Assembly (NCBI GenBank): GCA_044866775.1
Contig: JBIOUG010000162.1
Coordinates: 8,614 to 72,613 of the forward strand
Length of the DNA: 64,000 nt
Reading direction: 5' to 3'
Origin: DASUNQ01 sp044866775
GTDB lineage: Bacteria; Acidobacteriota; Thermoanaerobaculia; Multivoradales; UBA5704
Shown here: piece by piece, positions 1 to 9,505 of the stretch
How positions within the stretch are numbered: position 1 is the stretch's first letter
Layout of the letters: each line of letters starts with the position of its first letter
The notes under the pieces: model-generated
Seen by the model: only the letters and a program-made list of their open reading frames with translations
The model's database searches: none
Told to the model about the DNA's origin: nothing
Program-made: the position numbers and the translations under genes

Positions 1-243
1 CCCAGGAATTGCTATTACGGCGATGGCTCGCCCATCGAGGATGAGGTGATGACCGAGATCTTGCGCGTCTATCGCGAGCTCGAGGTCTGCTTCCCCTGGG
101 AGAAGGGAGACGTCGTGCTGGTCGACAACCTGCTGACCGCCCACGGACGCAACGCCTTCGAAGGGGAGCGCAAGCTGCTGGTGGCGCTCGGCCAGATGAC
201 CAGCTACTCGGACATCGAGTCGTCGCAGGTGGCCACGGCGTGA
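1..243 (+). CDS. TauD/SyrP-like 2-oxoglutarate dioxygenase, C-terminal end (partial)
   Basis: The reading frame is open from the first base, so only the last 80 residues are seen. The stretch GDVVLVDNLLTAHGRNAF followed by GER is the typical C-terminal end of Fe(II)/2-oxoglutarate TauD/TfdA enzymes: the His of AHGR is the distal iron ligand, and the following Arg region binds 2-oxoglutarate. In NRPS clusters such SyrP-like enzymes beta-hydroxylate Asp or Asn held on a carrier protein. The stop codon overlaps the GTG start of the first NRPS (GTGA), so the two are translationally coupled. NRPS1 and NRPS3 both carry an Asx-type A domain behind a non-catalytic condensation-like domain, the arrangement known to recruit stand-alone Asp beta-hydroxylases. 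The Asx hydroxylase role is therefore inferred from context; the family assignment rests on the visible motifs. Confidence 0.8.
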   Translation, partial: PRNCYYGDGSPIEDEVMTEILRVYRELEVCFPWEKGDVVLVDNLLTAHGRNAFEGERKLLVALGQMTSYSDIESSQVATA

Positions 244-3200
244 CGGAGGTCGTCGGCTTCCGGCTCTCGCCGCAACAGCGGCGCCTCTGGGACTTGGCGG
301 ACGGTCCGGCTTACCGCGCGCAGTGTGCCCTGTGGTTGGAAGGACCGCTGGCGCTCCGCGCGCTCGAGAAGGCCCTCGCCGCCCTGGTGGCGCGGCACCA
401 GATCCTGCGCACGGCCCTCGCACGCCAGCCCGGGGTCCGCCTCCCGCTGCAGTCGGTGTTCGCGGCTCCACCGCCGGCCTGGACGCAGGTCGACCTGCGG
501 GGGCGATCCCCCGACGAGCACCGCGGCGTGCTCGAGGACCTCCTCGAGCGCCAGGGGGCACGCAGCGTGGACCTGGGGAACAGCTGGCGGCTCGAGCCGC
601 TGCTCGTGCGCCTCGAGGAAGAGCGGCATGCGCTCGTGCTGCGCCTTCCGGCCTTCTGCGCCGACCGCTGGACGTTGCGCCAACTGCCGCGGGAGATCGG
701 GCGCTTGTACCGGATCAGCTGCGAGGGTAGTCCGGACCTCGAGGAGCCCGTGCAATACGTCCACTTCTCCGAGTGGCTGCACGAGGTGCAGAGCGATCCC
801 GAGGCAGAGCCGGGTCTGCGACACTGGCAGCAGCAGGTCGCAGCCTGGGATCCGGCACTCCCGCTCCCCTTGGGGCGCGCCGCCGCCGATCACGGAGAGT
901 TCCGCCTCCGGTCCGTGTCCGTCGCGGCGCCGCGCGAGCTCGCCGCAGCGCTCGAGCAGGCGGCGCGCCACGCGGGCGTGCCGCCGGAGGACTTCCTTCT
1001 GGCGGCTTGGCGCGCGCTCCTCTGGCGCCTGACGGCGGTCTCCGGCCTCGCCATCGGATGGCTCGCCGACGGCCGCAAGTACGACGAGCTCGCCGAGACA
1101 CACGGTCTGTTCGCCCGCTTCCTGCCACTGTGCATCCCGTGCGACGACGACACGCCGTTCGACGTCGTCCTACGCCAGGTCCACGAGCAGACCGGGAAGG
1201 GACGGCAATGGCAAGAGCTGTTCACCTGGCCGGAGCCACCGGCTGGCGACGGCCGACTCGGCTACTTCGCAGCGGCGTTCGAGCACGAGACGGAACCGAT
1301 GGAGTGCTTCGCCGCTGGCGTCCGCTTCTCGCTCTGGAGGACCTACGCCTGCTTCGACCGCTTCAAGGTCGAGCTCGCCTGCCGTTGCCACCGCACGGAG
1401 CTGGACGCGACGATCCACTACGACGCCGACGCCCTGTCAGCCGCGGACGCGGAGCAGCTCGCGGCGCGCTTTCTCACACTGGCGACCGCGGCCGCCAACC
1501 GCCCGGAGACGCCGCTCGGATCACTGGACGCGCTGAGCTCGGCCGAGAGCCGTACCCTGATCCGCGAGCTCAACGCGACCGGTGCCGAGTTGCCGTTCGA
1601 TCGCCCGCTGCACGTCCTGTTCTCCGCGCAGGCCGCGCGCACGCCGGAAGCCACGGCAATCGTCACCGCGGGTGGCACCATCGCATACCACGAGCTCGCG
1701 GCGCGGGCGAATCGCCTGGCGCACCACCTGCTCGGGCTCGGCGTCGGCCCGGACGTGCGGGTGGCGATCTGCTGTGAGCGCTCTGCCGAGATGGTGGTGG
1801 GCCTGCTCGCCACGCTCAAGGCTGGAGGCGCCTACGTGCCGATCGACGCCACCTATCCGCCAGAGCGGATCGCGTGGCTGCTGGACGACTGCGGCGCCGC
1901 GGTCCTCCTCACGCGGCCGGAGCTCATGGACCGCTTGGCCGGCACCGCGGCGCGGGTGGTCCGGCTCGACGAGGGAGCGGGCGGCCCAGAGCGAGATCCT
2001 GCGGTGCGGGTGGATCCCGACAACCTGGCCTACGTGATCTATACCTCGGGTTCGACGGGCCGGCCCAAGGGAGTGATGGTGACCCACCGCGGGCTCAGCA
2101 ACTACCTGCTGTGGGCCGTGGGGGCATACGGCCTGGCGCCGGGAGACGCGGTGCCGGTGCACTCCCCGGTGGGCTTCGATCTAACCGTGACGAGCCTGTG
2201 GGGGCCCCTGCTGGTCGGTGGCAAGGTCTGGCTGCTCAGCGAGGAGGGAGCGCTGGAAGAGCTGGCGGACCACCTGTCCGCGGGCGAGGAGCCGGCGCTG
2301 GTCAAGCTGACGCCGTCGCACCTGGAGGTGCTGCGTGAGCTGTGGCTGCCGGGGGGCCGGGGTCGCGCGGCCCGGGTGATCGTGCTCGGGGGTGAGGCGT
2401 TGGAGGGGAGCAGTCTCGCCGGCTGGGGAGACCGTCTGGCAGGAGTGAGGATCGTCAACGAATACGGTCCGACGGAAACGGTGGTGGGCTGCTGCGTACA
2501 CGAAGTGCTCGGAGGTGACGAGCTGGGGCGCGGGCCGGTGCCGATCGGCGGTCCGATCGCCAACCTGCGGCTGTACGCCGTCAACCCGCACCTCAAGGTG
2601 GTGCCGCTAGGAGTACCGGGGGAGCTGCTGATCGGCGGGGTGGGGGTCGCTCGCGGTTACCTCGGGCGGCCGGACCTCACGGCGGAGCGGTTCGTTCCTG
2701 ACCCGTTCGGGGAGGAGGTGGGAGGCCGTCTGTATCGCAGCGGCGATCGGGTGCGCTACCGCCCCGACGGCAGCCTCGAGTATCTGGGCCGCCTCGACGA
2801 TCAGGTGAAGATCCGCGGTTTCCGCGTCGAGCCGGGTGAGATCGCGGAGGCTCTGCGCGGCAACCCCGGGGTGGCGGACGCCGCCGTGATCGCGCATGAG
2901 GACGAGCCCGGCCGGAGGCGTCTAGTGGCCTATGTCATCCCCTCGGCCCAGGAGACACCCGACGCCACCGAACTCCGCGCCTACCTTGCCCGCAGCCTGC
3001 CCGAGCACATGCTGCCCTCCGCGTTCGTGGCTCTGCGCAGCTGGCCGCTGACTCCCAACGGCAAGCTCGACCGGCGCGCCTTGCCCAAACCGGGGGAGGA
3101 GCAGGCCGGCGCCGGGCGCGGCTTCGCTCCTCCGCGCACTCCCGAGGAGCGGACGCTGGCGGAGATCTGGGCCCAGGTGCTCGGGATGGAGCGCGTCGGC

Positions 3201-4820
3201 GTTCACGACAACTTCTTCCAGCTCGGTGGTGATTCGATCCTCGGCGTGCAGGCGGTGGCGCGCGCCCAGCGCAGGGGTTTGCGTCTCACGCCCGGCCAAC
3301 TCTTCCGCCATCAGACCATCGCCGAGCTGGCCGCCGCGGTGGCGGAGCGAGCAGAGACGCCGGCGGCCGAGCAGGGAGTAATCGAGGGGCCGGTGCCCCT
3401 GACTCCAATCCAGCGCTGGTTCTTCGAGCTGGGGCTCGCCCGCCCGCAGCACTGGAACCAGGCCGTGCTCCTGGAGGTGCGGCAGCCGATCGCGAAGCCC
3501 CATGTGCAGGCGGCCGTTGAGGCGCTCCTCGCCGGCCACGACGCGCTGCGTCTGCGGTTCCAGCAGGACGCCACGGCCTGGAGCCAGGCCGGCACCGAGA
3601 TCGGAGAGCCGGTGTCGCTGCTCTGGCGGAACCTCGCTGGCCTGTCGCGCGAAGCGCAGGCAGCCGCGATCGAAGAGGAGGCGGGGCGACTCCAGGCCAG
3701 CCTGGACCTGGGCCGCGGACCGCTGCTGCGCGCCGCCTGGTTCACCCTCGGGCCGGACCGCCCGGCTCGCCTGCTGCTGGTCGCTCATCACCTGTGCGTC
3801 GACGCCGTCTCGTGGCGCATTCTCCTCGCGGACCTCGAGCGCGCCTGCGCGGCCGCAGCCCGCGGCGCCGCCATCGATCTGCCTCCGAAGACCTCCTCGT
3901 ACCGTGCCTGGGCGCGCCGCCTGGAGGAGATGGCGGCGAGCGAGGCGGTGCGGTTCGAGGTGGAGTTCTGGCTCCGCCGCGGGAGCACGGCGGCGCTACC
4001 CCGCGACGGCATCGGGGGACCCAACGACCGCACTTCGGAGGAGGTGGTGCAGCGCGCCCTGGATGCCGGCGCAACCGGAGCCCTGCTCCAGGAGCTGCCG
4101 CGGGTCGCCCGCGCCCAGCCGCATGAGGTGCTGGTCGCCGCGCTCGTGCAGGCCTTCGCGCGCTGGGCTGGAGAGGAAGGGCTGCTGCTCGAGCTGGAGG
4201 GGCATGGTCGCGAGGAGTTGGACGGCGAGGGGTTCGACCTCTCGCGCACCGTTGGCTGGTTCACCAGCCTCTACCCCGCCGAGCTGCGGGTCGGGGCGGA
4301 GACCTCCCCGGGCGAGGCGCTGCGTGCGATCAAGGAGCAGCTGCGGCGGATCCCGCGTCACGGCCTCGGCTTCGGGATCCTGCGCTACCTGGGCGATCCG
4401 GAGATTGCCGCGGCCCTGGCGGCGCTGCCGCGGCCCGCTGTGGGCTTCAACTACCTGGGACGCCTCGATCGCGGGCTGGCGGAGTCGGCCCTGTTCGCGC
4501 CGGCCGGCGAGTCCGTGGGACCGCTGCACGATCCGGCCGGGGAGCGGCCGTTGCCGATCGAACTCGCCGCCGCGGTGCTCGATGGCCAGCTCCAGATCCG
4601 GTGCAGGTACAGCCGCAACCTGAACCGGCGCGAGAGCATCGAGGCGCTGGCGGACACCCTCCTCGATGCCCTGCGAGCGCTCATCGCCTATGGCCGCTCG
4701 CCAGGCGTGGATGGATACGCACCGTCGGACTTCCCCAGGGCGCAACTGAGCGAGACCGCTCTCGAGCGGGTGGCGGGGCTGCTCGACGAGATCGACCGGG
4801 CGGGGATCGAAGCGGGATGA
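240..4820 (+). CDS. NRPS1: interface(C-like)-A(Asn/Asp)-T-E
   Basis: 1526 aa, GTG start overlapping the upstream stop. Residues about 4-430 form a condensation-like domain in which the catalytic HHxxxDG is replaced by PAFCADRWT (about 136-144), so it should not form peptide bonds. The A domain (about 445-950) has YTSGSTGRPKG and the A10 motif TPNGKLDR. Pocket residues read by eye are D-L-T-K-V-G-E-V-G, the Asn/Asp class and closest to the published Asn code. The T domain carries LGGDS with Ser999. The E domain (about 1050-1495) has HHLCVDAVSW, EGHGRE, RTVGWFTSLYP and FNYLGR, all intact, and ends in a short tail that may dock to the next protein. As no active C domain is present, this looks like an initiation module giving a D-configured (beta-hydroxy-)Asx, unless an upstream protein supplies a C domain. 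The choice of Asn over Asp rests on one pocket residue (Glu at position 322) and is not certain. Confidence 0.9.
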   Translation: MTEVVGFRLSPQQRRLWDLADGPAYRAQCALWLEGPLALRALEKALAALVARHQILRTALARQPGVRLPLQSVFAAPPPAWTQVDLRGRSPDEHRGVLEDLLERQGARSVDLGNSWRLEPLLVRLEEERHALVLRLPAFCADRWTLRQLPREIGRLYRISCEGSPDLEEPVQYVHFSEWLHEVQSDPEAEPGLRHWQQQVAAWDPALPLPLGRAAADHGEFRLRSVSVAAPRELAAALEQAARHAGVPPEDFLLAAWRALLWRLTAVSGLAIGWLADGRKYDELAETHGLFARFLPLCIPCDDDTPFDVVLRQVHEQTGKGRQWQELFTWPEPPAGDGRLGYFAAAFEHETEPMECFAAGVRFSLWRTYACFDRFKVELACRCHRTELDATIHYDADALSAADAEQLAARFLTLATAAANRPETPLGSLDALSSAESRTLIRELNATGAELPFDRPLHVLFSAQAARTPEATAIVTAGGTIAYHELAARANRLAHHLLGLGVGPDVRVAICCERSAEMVVGLLATLKAGGAYVPIDATYPPERIAWLLDDCGAAVLLTRPELMDRLAGTAARVVRLDEGAGGPERDPAVRVDPDNLAYVIYTSGSTGRPKGVMVTHRGLSNYLLWAVGAYGLAPGDAVPVHSPVGFDLTVTSLWGPLLVGGKVWLLSEEGALEELADHLSAGEEPALVKLTPSHLEVLRELWLPGGRGRAARVIVLGGEALEGSSLAGWGDRLAGVRIVNEYGPTETVVGCCVHEVLGGDELGRGPVPIGGPIANLRLYAVNPHLKVVPLGVPGELLIGGVGVARGYLGRPDLTAERFVPDPFGEEVGGRLYRSGDRVRYRPDGSLEYLGRLDDQVKIRGFRVEPGEIAEALRGNPGVADAAVIAHEDEPGRRRLVAYVIPSAQETPDATELRAYLARSLPEHMLPSAFVALRSWPLTPNGKLDRRALPKPGEEQAGAGRGFAPPRTPEERTLAEIWAQVLGMERVGVHDNFFQLGGDSILGVQAVARAQRRGLRLTPGQLFRHQTIAELAAAVAERAETPAAEQGVIEGPVPLTPIQRWFFELGLARPQHWNQAVLLEVRQPIAKPHVQAAVEALLAGHDALRLRFQQDATAWSQAGTEIGEPVSLLWRNLAGLSREAQAAAIEEEAGRLQASLDLGRGPLLRAAWFTLGPDRPARLLLVAHHLCVDAVSWRILLADLERACAAAARGAAIDLPPKTSSYRAWARRLEEMAASEAVRFEVEFWLRRGSTAALPRDGIGGPNDRTSEEVVQRALDAGATGALLQELPRVARAQPHEVLVAALVQAFARWAGEEGLLLELEGHGREELDGEGFDLSRTVGWFTSLYPAELRVGAETSPGEALRAIKEQLRRIPRHGLGFGILRYLGDPEIAAALAALPRPAVGFNYLGRLDRGLAESALFAPAGESVGPLHDPAGERPLPIELAAAVLDGQLQIRCRYSRNLNRRESIEALADTLLDALRALIAYGRSPGVDGYAPSDFPRAQLSETALERVAGLLDEIDRAGIEAG

Positions 4821-7800
4821 AGAACGTCGAGGACATCTACCCGCTGTCCCCCCTGCAACAGGGAATCCTGTTCCACAGCCTCGCCGCGGGCGGGGAGGGG
4901 GTCTACGGCATCCAGTTCTCCTGCACGATCGCGGGCGAGCTCGAGCCGGACGCCTTCCGTCAGGCCTGGCGCGAGGTGGTCGCGCGCCACCCGATCCTGC
5001 GCTCGGCGTTCCTCTGGCAGGGACTGGCCGCGCCCCTCCAGGTCGTGCGCCAGCAGGTCGAGATCCCCTGGGAGGAAGCGGATTGGCGGGATCTGCCGCC
5101 GCAGCGGCGGGAGCGACGCCTCGTCGCCGAGGCGGTCGCCGAGCGCCGCCGGCCTTTCGAGCTGGCACGCGCGCCGCTCATCCGGCTGCGCCTGATCCGC
5201 GTCGAGGAGCGGCGCTTCCGCTTCCTCTGGACCTTCCACCACCTTCTCCTCGACGGCTGGTCCGTCCGTCTGCTGCTGCGGGAGGTGCTGGCTCTCTACG
5301 TCGCTGTCCAGGGCGGCACCACGCCGCGCCTGCAGCTCCACCGGCCCTACGGCGACTACATCGCCTGGCTGCAGGGACGCGACCCCGTAGCCTCGCAGGC
5401 GTTCTGGCGAGGCTATCTGAGCGGCTTCGGCTCCCCCACCCGGCCGGACCTCGGTCCGGCGCCCGCGATGGCCGGCGGCGGCGAAAGCCAAAAGGAGCTC
5501 CTCGATCGCCTGCCGCGGCCGGTGACCGCCACCCTGCGTGCGTTCGCACGCCAACGCCGGCTGACCTTGAACACCGTCGTGCAGGGGGCCTGGGCTCTGC
5601 TGCTCGGCCGCTACAGCGGCGAGACCGACATCGTCTTTGGCATCGTGGTCTCCGGCCGCCCCGCTGAGTTGGCCGGGGTCGAGTCGATGGTAGGCCTGTT
5701 CATCAACACTCTACCGCTGCGCGTGCGGCTCCAGCCCGAGCGGCCGGTCGGCGACTGGCTCGAGGAGATGCAGGCCGCGCAGCTCGAGCTGCGCGAGCAC
5801 GAGCACAGCCCGCTGGCGCAGGTGCAGGGATGGAGCGAGCTGCCGCGCGGCGCCGCCCTGTTCGAAAGCGTCTTCGCTTTCGAGAACTACCCCGATGCCT
5901 TGACCGGCCAGGAGGATCGGGCGGGGGTGGAGATCTGCAATGTGCGGAGCTCCGAAAGCACGCACTATCCCCTGAACCTGCTGATCGGGCCGGCCGACGA
6001 GCTGATCGTGCGCGTCCTCTACGACGGCTCGCGGTTCGCGCCAGCCGCGGTGGCACGGCTCGCGGGGCACCTGCGGACACTCTTAGAAGCGTTCGTCGCG
6101 GACCCCGAGGCGCCGGCCGGCGAGATCGCCTATCTCACGAGAGCCGAGCGCCACCAGGTCGTGACTGCCTGGAACGACACCGCGGCGGAGTACGACCGCC
6201 TGGCGCTGGTCCACGAGCTGGTCGAGGCTCAGGCCCGGGAGCGCCCCGATGCCGTCGCGGCATCGTTCGCGGACCGGCACCTGACCTTCGGGGAGCTGAA
6301 CCGGCGAGCCAACCAATTGGCCCACCACCTGCGCTCCCTGGGCGTTGGCTCGGGAAGCCTAGTCGGGGTCTGCCTGCGGCGCTCGCTCGAGATGGTGCCG
6401 GCATTGCTCGCCGTGCTGAAGGCCGGCGCTGCCTACGTACCCGTCGAGCCACATCTCCCGCGCGAGCGGATGCGTTACATCCTCGCCCGACTCGGGATCC
6501 GCTGCATCCTCCTGCAGTCGGAGGCGATTCCCGAGCTGCAAGAGCTGCAGGTCGGAATCCCCGCGCTCCGCCATCTGGTGCCGCTCGATCCGCTGCAACC
6601 CGCCGACGGGCCCGGCTCCCCCCTACGCTGGGCGCTCCCGGAGATCGAGCGGGCGCCGGAGGTCAACCCGACGATCCGGCTGGACGCCGAGGCGCCGGCC
6701 TATGTGATCTTCACCTCCGGCTCGACCGGGCGTCCCAAGGGGGTGATGGAGAGCCACCGCGCCGTCGTCAACCTGATCGAGTGGGCGAGCAGGGCATTCG
6801 ATCTGGGCCCCGCCGATCGGGTCCTGTTCGTGACGGCGCTGAGCTTCGACCTCTCCGTCTACGACATCTTCGGATTGCTGGCCGTCGGAGGGAGCGTGCG
6901 GATCGCTTCCGAGGAGGAGATCCGCGACCCCGAGCGGCTGGTCGCGATCCTCGGTGCCGAGGCGGTCACCTTCTGGGATTCGGCGCCCGCCGCCCTGCAG
7001 CAGCTCGTCCCCTTCCTCCCCGAAGGGCCTGTGCCCGCTCGCTTGCGGCTGGTGTTCCTGAGCGGCGATTGGATCCCGGTGGGACTTCCCGACCGCATCC
7101 GGACCACCTTCCGCACCGCCCGCGTGGTCGCGCTGGGCGGCGCTACGGAGGCCACGGTCTGGTCGAACGTCTACCCGGTGGCCGAGGTCCAGCCGGCGTG
7201 GACCAGCATTCCCTATGGCCGGCCCATCCAAAACGCCAGCTACCACGTGCTCGACGGTGGCTTCCTGCCGCTGCCGATCGGAGTCGAGGGGGACCTCTAC
7301 ATCGGCGGCGAGTGCCTGGCCGTCGGCTACGCGACGGAGCCGGCGCTGACCGCCGAGAGGTTCCTGCCCGACCCGTTCTCGGGACGCCCCGGCACGCGTC
7401 TCTACCGCACGGGAGACCGCGCCCGATTCTGGCCGGAGGGGATCCTGGAGTTCCGTGGCCGGCGAGACCACCAGGTCAAGATCCGCGGCTTCCGCGTTGA
7501 GCTCGGCGAGATCGAGGCCGTTCTCGGCCAGCACCCGGCGGTGCGCGAGGCGGTGGTGCTCGCCCGCGAGGACCAGCCGGGAGAGCGGTTCCTGGTGGCC
7601 TACGTGGTGCCGCATCCGGGGACCGCGTCTCGTGCATCGGAGCTGCGTGCTCACGCCGGCAACCGACTGCCCGACTACATGGTCCCGGCAGCCTACGTCA
7701 CCCTGGCGGAGATGCCGGTGACCGCCAACGGCAAGCTCGACCGCAAGGCACTGCCCGCTCCCGACGCCGCTGCCGCAGAGCCGGTGCGGCCGCAGGAGGG

Positions 7801-9481
7801 ACCACGCACCCCGACCGAGGGCGTCATCGCCGGGATCTGGTCTGAGGTCCTGCGGCGGGACCCGATCGGAGTCCACGACGACTTCTTCGAGCTCGGAGGG
7901 CACTCACTGCTGGCCACTCAGGTGGTGGCGCGGCTGCGGCAGGCCCTGCGGGTCCACCTGCCGCTGAGCGCTGCCTTCGAGGCGCCGACCGTCGCGGCTC
8001 TGGCACGACGGGCCGAGACGGCTCGGTGGTCGGAGCAGGGGCGCGAGCTGCCGTCGTTTCCCGTGGCGCGCACCGCACCGCTCCCCCTCTCATTCGCCCA
8101 GCAGCGCCTATGGTTCCTCGACCAGCTTGAGCCCGGCAGCGCCGAGTACAACCTGTTCATCGCGCTGCGGATCTCCGGCCCGCTCGACAGCGGCGCCCTG
8201 GAGCGCAGTCTGGGCGAGCTGATTCGCCGCCACGAATCCCTGCGCACGACGTTCGACCAGGTGGACGGCCGGCCCCGACAGGTGGTGCACGAGGCCGGTG
8301 GCCTCCGCCTGCCGGTGGTGGATCTCTCGGCGGTGCGGGAGGCGACCGCGGAGCTCCGGCGGCTCGGCGAGAGCGAGGCCAATTGCCCCTTCGATCTCGA
8401 GACCGGCCCTCTGGTGCGCGCTCTGCTGCTGCGCTTGGGCGACCAGGAGCACTCCCTGCTCCTCACCCTTCACCACATCGTCAGCGACGCCTGGTCAATG
8501 GGCATCCTGGTGCGGGAGATGACTGCCCTCTACGGGGCGCTCCGCCAAGGGCACCCTTCGCCGTTGCCCGAGCTGCGACCCCAGTACGCCGACTTCGCCT
8601 GCTGGCAGCGGTCCTGGCTGCAGGGCGAGGTGCTGGAGCGGCTGCTCGGCTACTGGCGTCGTCGGCTGGGAGGGGGACCAACTCCCCTCGACCTGCCTCC
8701 GGACCGGCCGCGGAGTCCGTTGCGCTCCTATGGCGGAGGCGAGCTGACTGCGCTGCTGCCGCAGGAGCTGGTGGCCCGTTTGCGAGTGCTCGGGCGCGCG
8801 GAGGACTCGACGCTCTTCATGGTGTTGCTGGCCGCTCTCAAGGTGCTGCTGTACCGCCGTACTGGCCAGGTCCAGGTGTCGATCGGCACCGACGCGGTCA
8901 ACCGCAGCCTGCCGGAGACCGAGCCGCTGATCGGGTTCTTCGTCAACCAGCTCGTGCTGCGGACCGACCTCACCGGCAACCCCCCGTTCCGGCAACTGCT
9001 GCAACGAGTGCGGGAGGGGACGCTCGAGGCCTACGACCATCAGGATCTCCCCTTCGAGCTGCTGGTGGAAGCCCTGCAGCCCGTCCGGAACCTCGGGCGC
9101 ACCCCGCTGTTCCAGATCAAGCTCGTCCACCAGACCGTGCCCGCGGCGGCTCCTCTGCTGCCCGGCTTCGCGGTCTCCAGCCTCGACCTGCGGCAGGAGC
9201 CGGCGCGCTTCGACCTCGCCCTGTTTGCCACCGAGATTGGACCCGACCTGAAGACCGCCTGGATCTACCGCACGGATCTGTTCGAGCGGCGGACGATCGA
9301 GCGGCTGGCCGCCCAGTACATCACTCTGCTCACCAGCGTCGTCGCCGACCCGGACGCGCGGCTGGGTGCGTTGGAGATCACTCCGCTCGCGGAGCGCGCC
9401 GGCCAGGCGACGGCCGGGAGCCGACCGCAGCCGAGCTTCCGATCGATCCGGCCCCGGGCGATCCGGACACGGGAAGGGTAG
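4817..9481 (+). CDS. NRPS2: C-A(Cys-like code)-T-C
   Basis: 1554 aa from the ATG that overlaps the NRPS1 stop (ATGA). The in-frame extension further upstream lies inside NRPS1 and is not used. The N terminus (EDIYPLSPLQQGILFH) is the form of C domain that follows an E-domain protein, with HHLLLDGWS near residue 140. The A domain (about 452-980) has FTSGSTGRPKG and ends in TANGKLDRKALP. Its pocket reads D-L-Y-D-F-S-L-V-W, which resembles the Cys code DLYNLSLIWK but has Asp instead of Asn and Phe instead of Leu, so the substrate is uncertain. T domain LGGHS with Ser1030. A second C domain (about 1089-1525, HHIVSDAWS near 1219) closes the protein with no module after it. NRPS3 starts with a C-like domain lacking the catalytic motif, so this terminal C domain probably serves the first carrier of NRPS3 in trans. 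Confidence 0.9.
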   Translation: MKNVEDIYPLSPLQQGILFHSLAAGGEGVYGIQFSCTIAGELEPDAFRQAWREVVARHPILRSAFLWQGLAAPLQVVRQQVEIPWEEADWRDLPPQRRERRLVAEAVAERRRPFELARAPLIRLRLIRVEERRFRFLWTFHHLLLDGWSVRLLLREVLALYVAVQGGTTPRLQLHRPYGDYIAWLQGRDPVASQAFWRGYLSGFGSPTRPDLGPAPAMAGGGESQKELLDRLPRPVTATLRAFARQRRLTLNTVVQGAWALLLGRYSGETDIVFGIVVSGRPAELAGVESMVGLFINTLPLRVRLQPERPVGDWLEEMQAAQLELREHEHSPLAQVQGWSELPRGAALFESVFAFENYPDALTGQEDRAGVEICNVRSSESTHYPLNLLIGPADELIVRVLYDGSRFAPAAVARLAGHLRTLLEAFVADPEAPAGEIAYLTRAERHQVVTAWNDTAAEYDRLALVHELVEAQARERPDAVAASFADRHLTFGELNRRANQLAHHLRSLGVGSGSLVGVCLRRSLEMVPALLAVLKAGAAYVPVEPHLPRERMRYILARLGIRCILLQSEAIPELQELQVGIPALRHLVPLDPLQPADGPGSPLRWALPEIERAPEVNPTIRLDAEAPAYVIFTSGSTGRPKGVMESHRAVVNLIEWASRAFDLGPADRVLFVTALSFDLSVYDIFGLLAVGGSVRIASEEEIRDPERLVAILGAEAVTFWDSAPAALQQLVPFLPEGPVPARLRLVFLSGDWIPVGLPDRIRTTFRTARVVALGGATEATVWSNVYPVAEVQPAWTSIPYGRPIQNASYHVLDGGFLPLPIGVEGDLYIGGECLAVGYATEPALTAERFLPDPFSGRPGTRLYRTGDRARFWPEGILEFRGRRDHQVKIRGFRVELGEIEAVLGQHPAVREAVVLAREDQPGERFLVAYVVPHPGTASRASELRAHAGNRLPDYMVPAAYVTLAEMPVTANGKLDRKALPAPDAAAAEPVRPQEGPRTPTEGVIAGIWSEVLRRDPIGVHDDFFELGGHSLLATQVVARLRQALRVHLPLSAAFEAPTVAALARRAETARWSEQGRELPSFPVARTAPLPLSFAQQRLWFLDQLEPGSAEYNLFIALRISGPLDSGALERSLGELIRRHESLRTTFDQVDGRPRQVVHEAGGLRLPVVDLSAVREATAELRRLGESEANCPFDLETGPLVRALLLRLGDQEHSLLLTLHHIVSDAWSMGILVREMTALYGALRQGHPSPLPELRPQYADFACWQRSWLQGEVLERLLGYWRRRLGGGPTPLDLPPDRPRSPLRSYGGGELTALLPQELVARLRVLGRAEDSTLFMVLLAALKVLLYRRTGQVQVSIGTDAVNRSLPETEPLIGFFVNQLVLRTDLTGNPPFRQLLQRVREGTLEAYDHQDLPFELLVEALQPVRNLGRTPLFQIKLVHQTVPAAAPLLPGFAVSSLDLRQEPARFDLALFATEIGPDLKTAWIYRTDLFERRTIERLAAQYITLLTSVVADPDARLGALEITPLAERAGQATAGSRPQPSFRSIRPRAIRTREG

Positions 9482-9505
9482 ACCGGCAAGGCTCGAGGAG
9501 CGCCG

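Noticed and set aside
4601..4816. Upstream extension of NRPS2
   Set aside because: The in-frame extension lies inside the conserved E domain of NRPS1; the ATGA-coupled start fits the C-domain N terminus.
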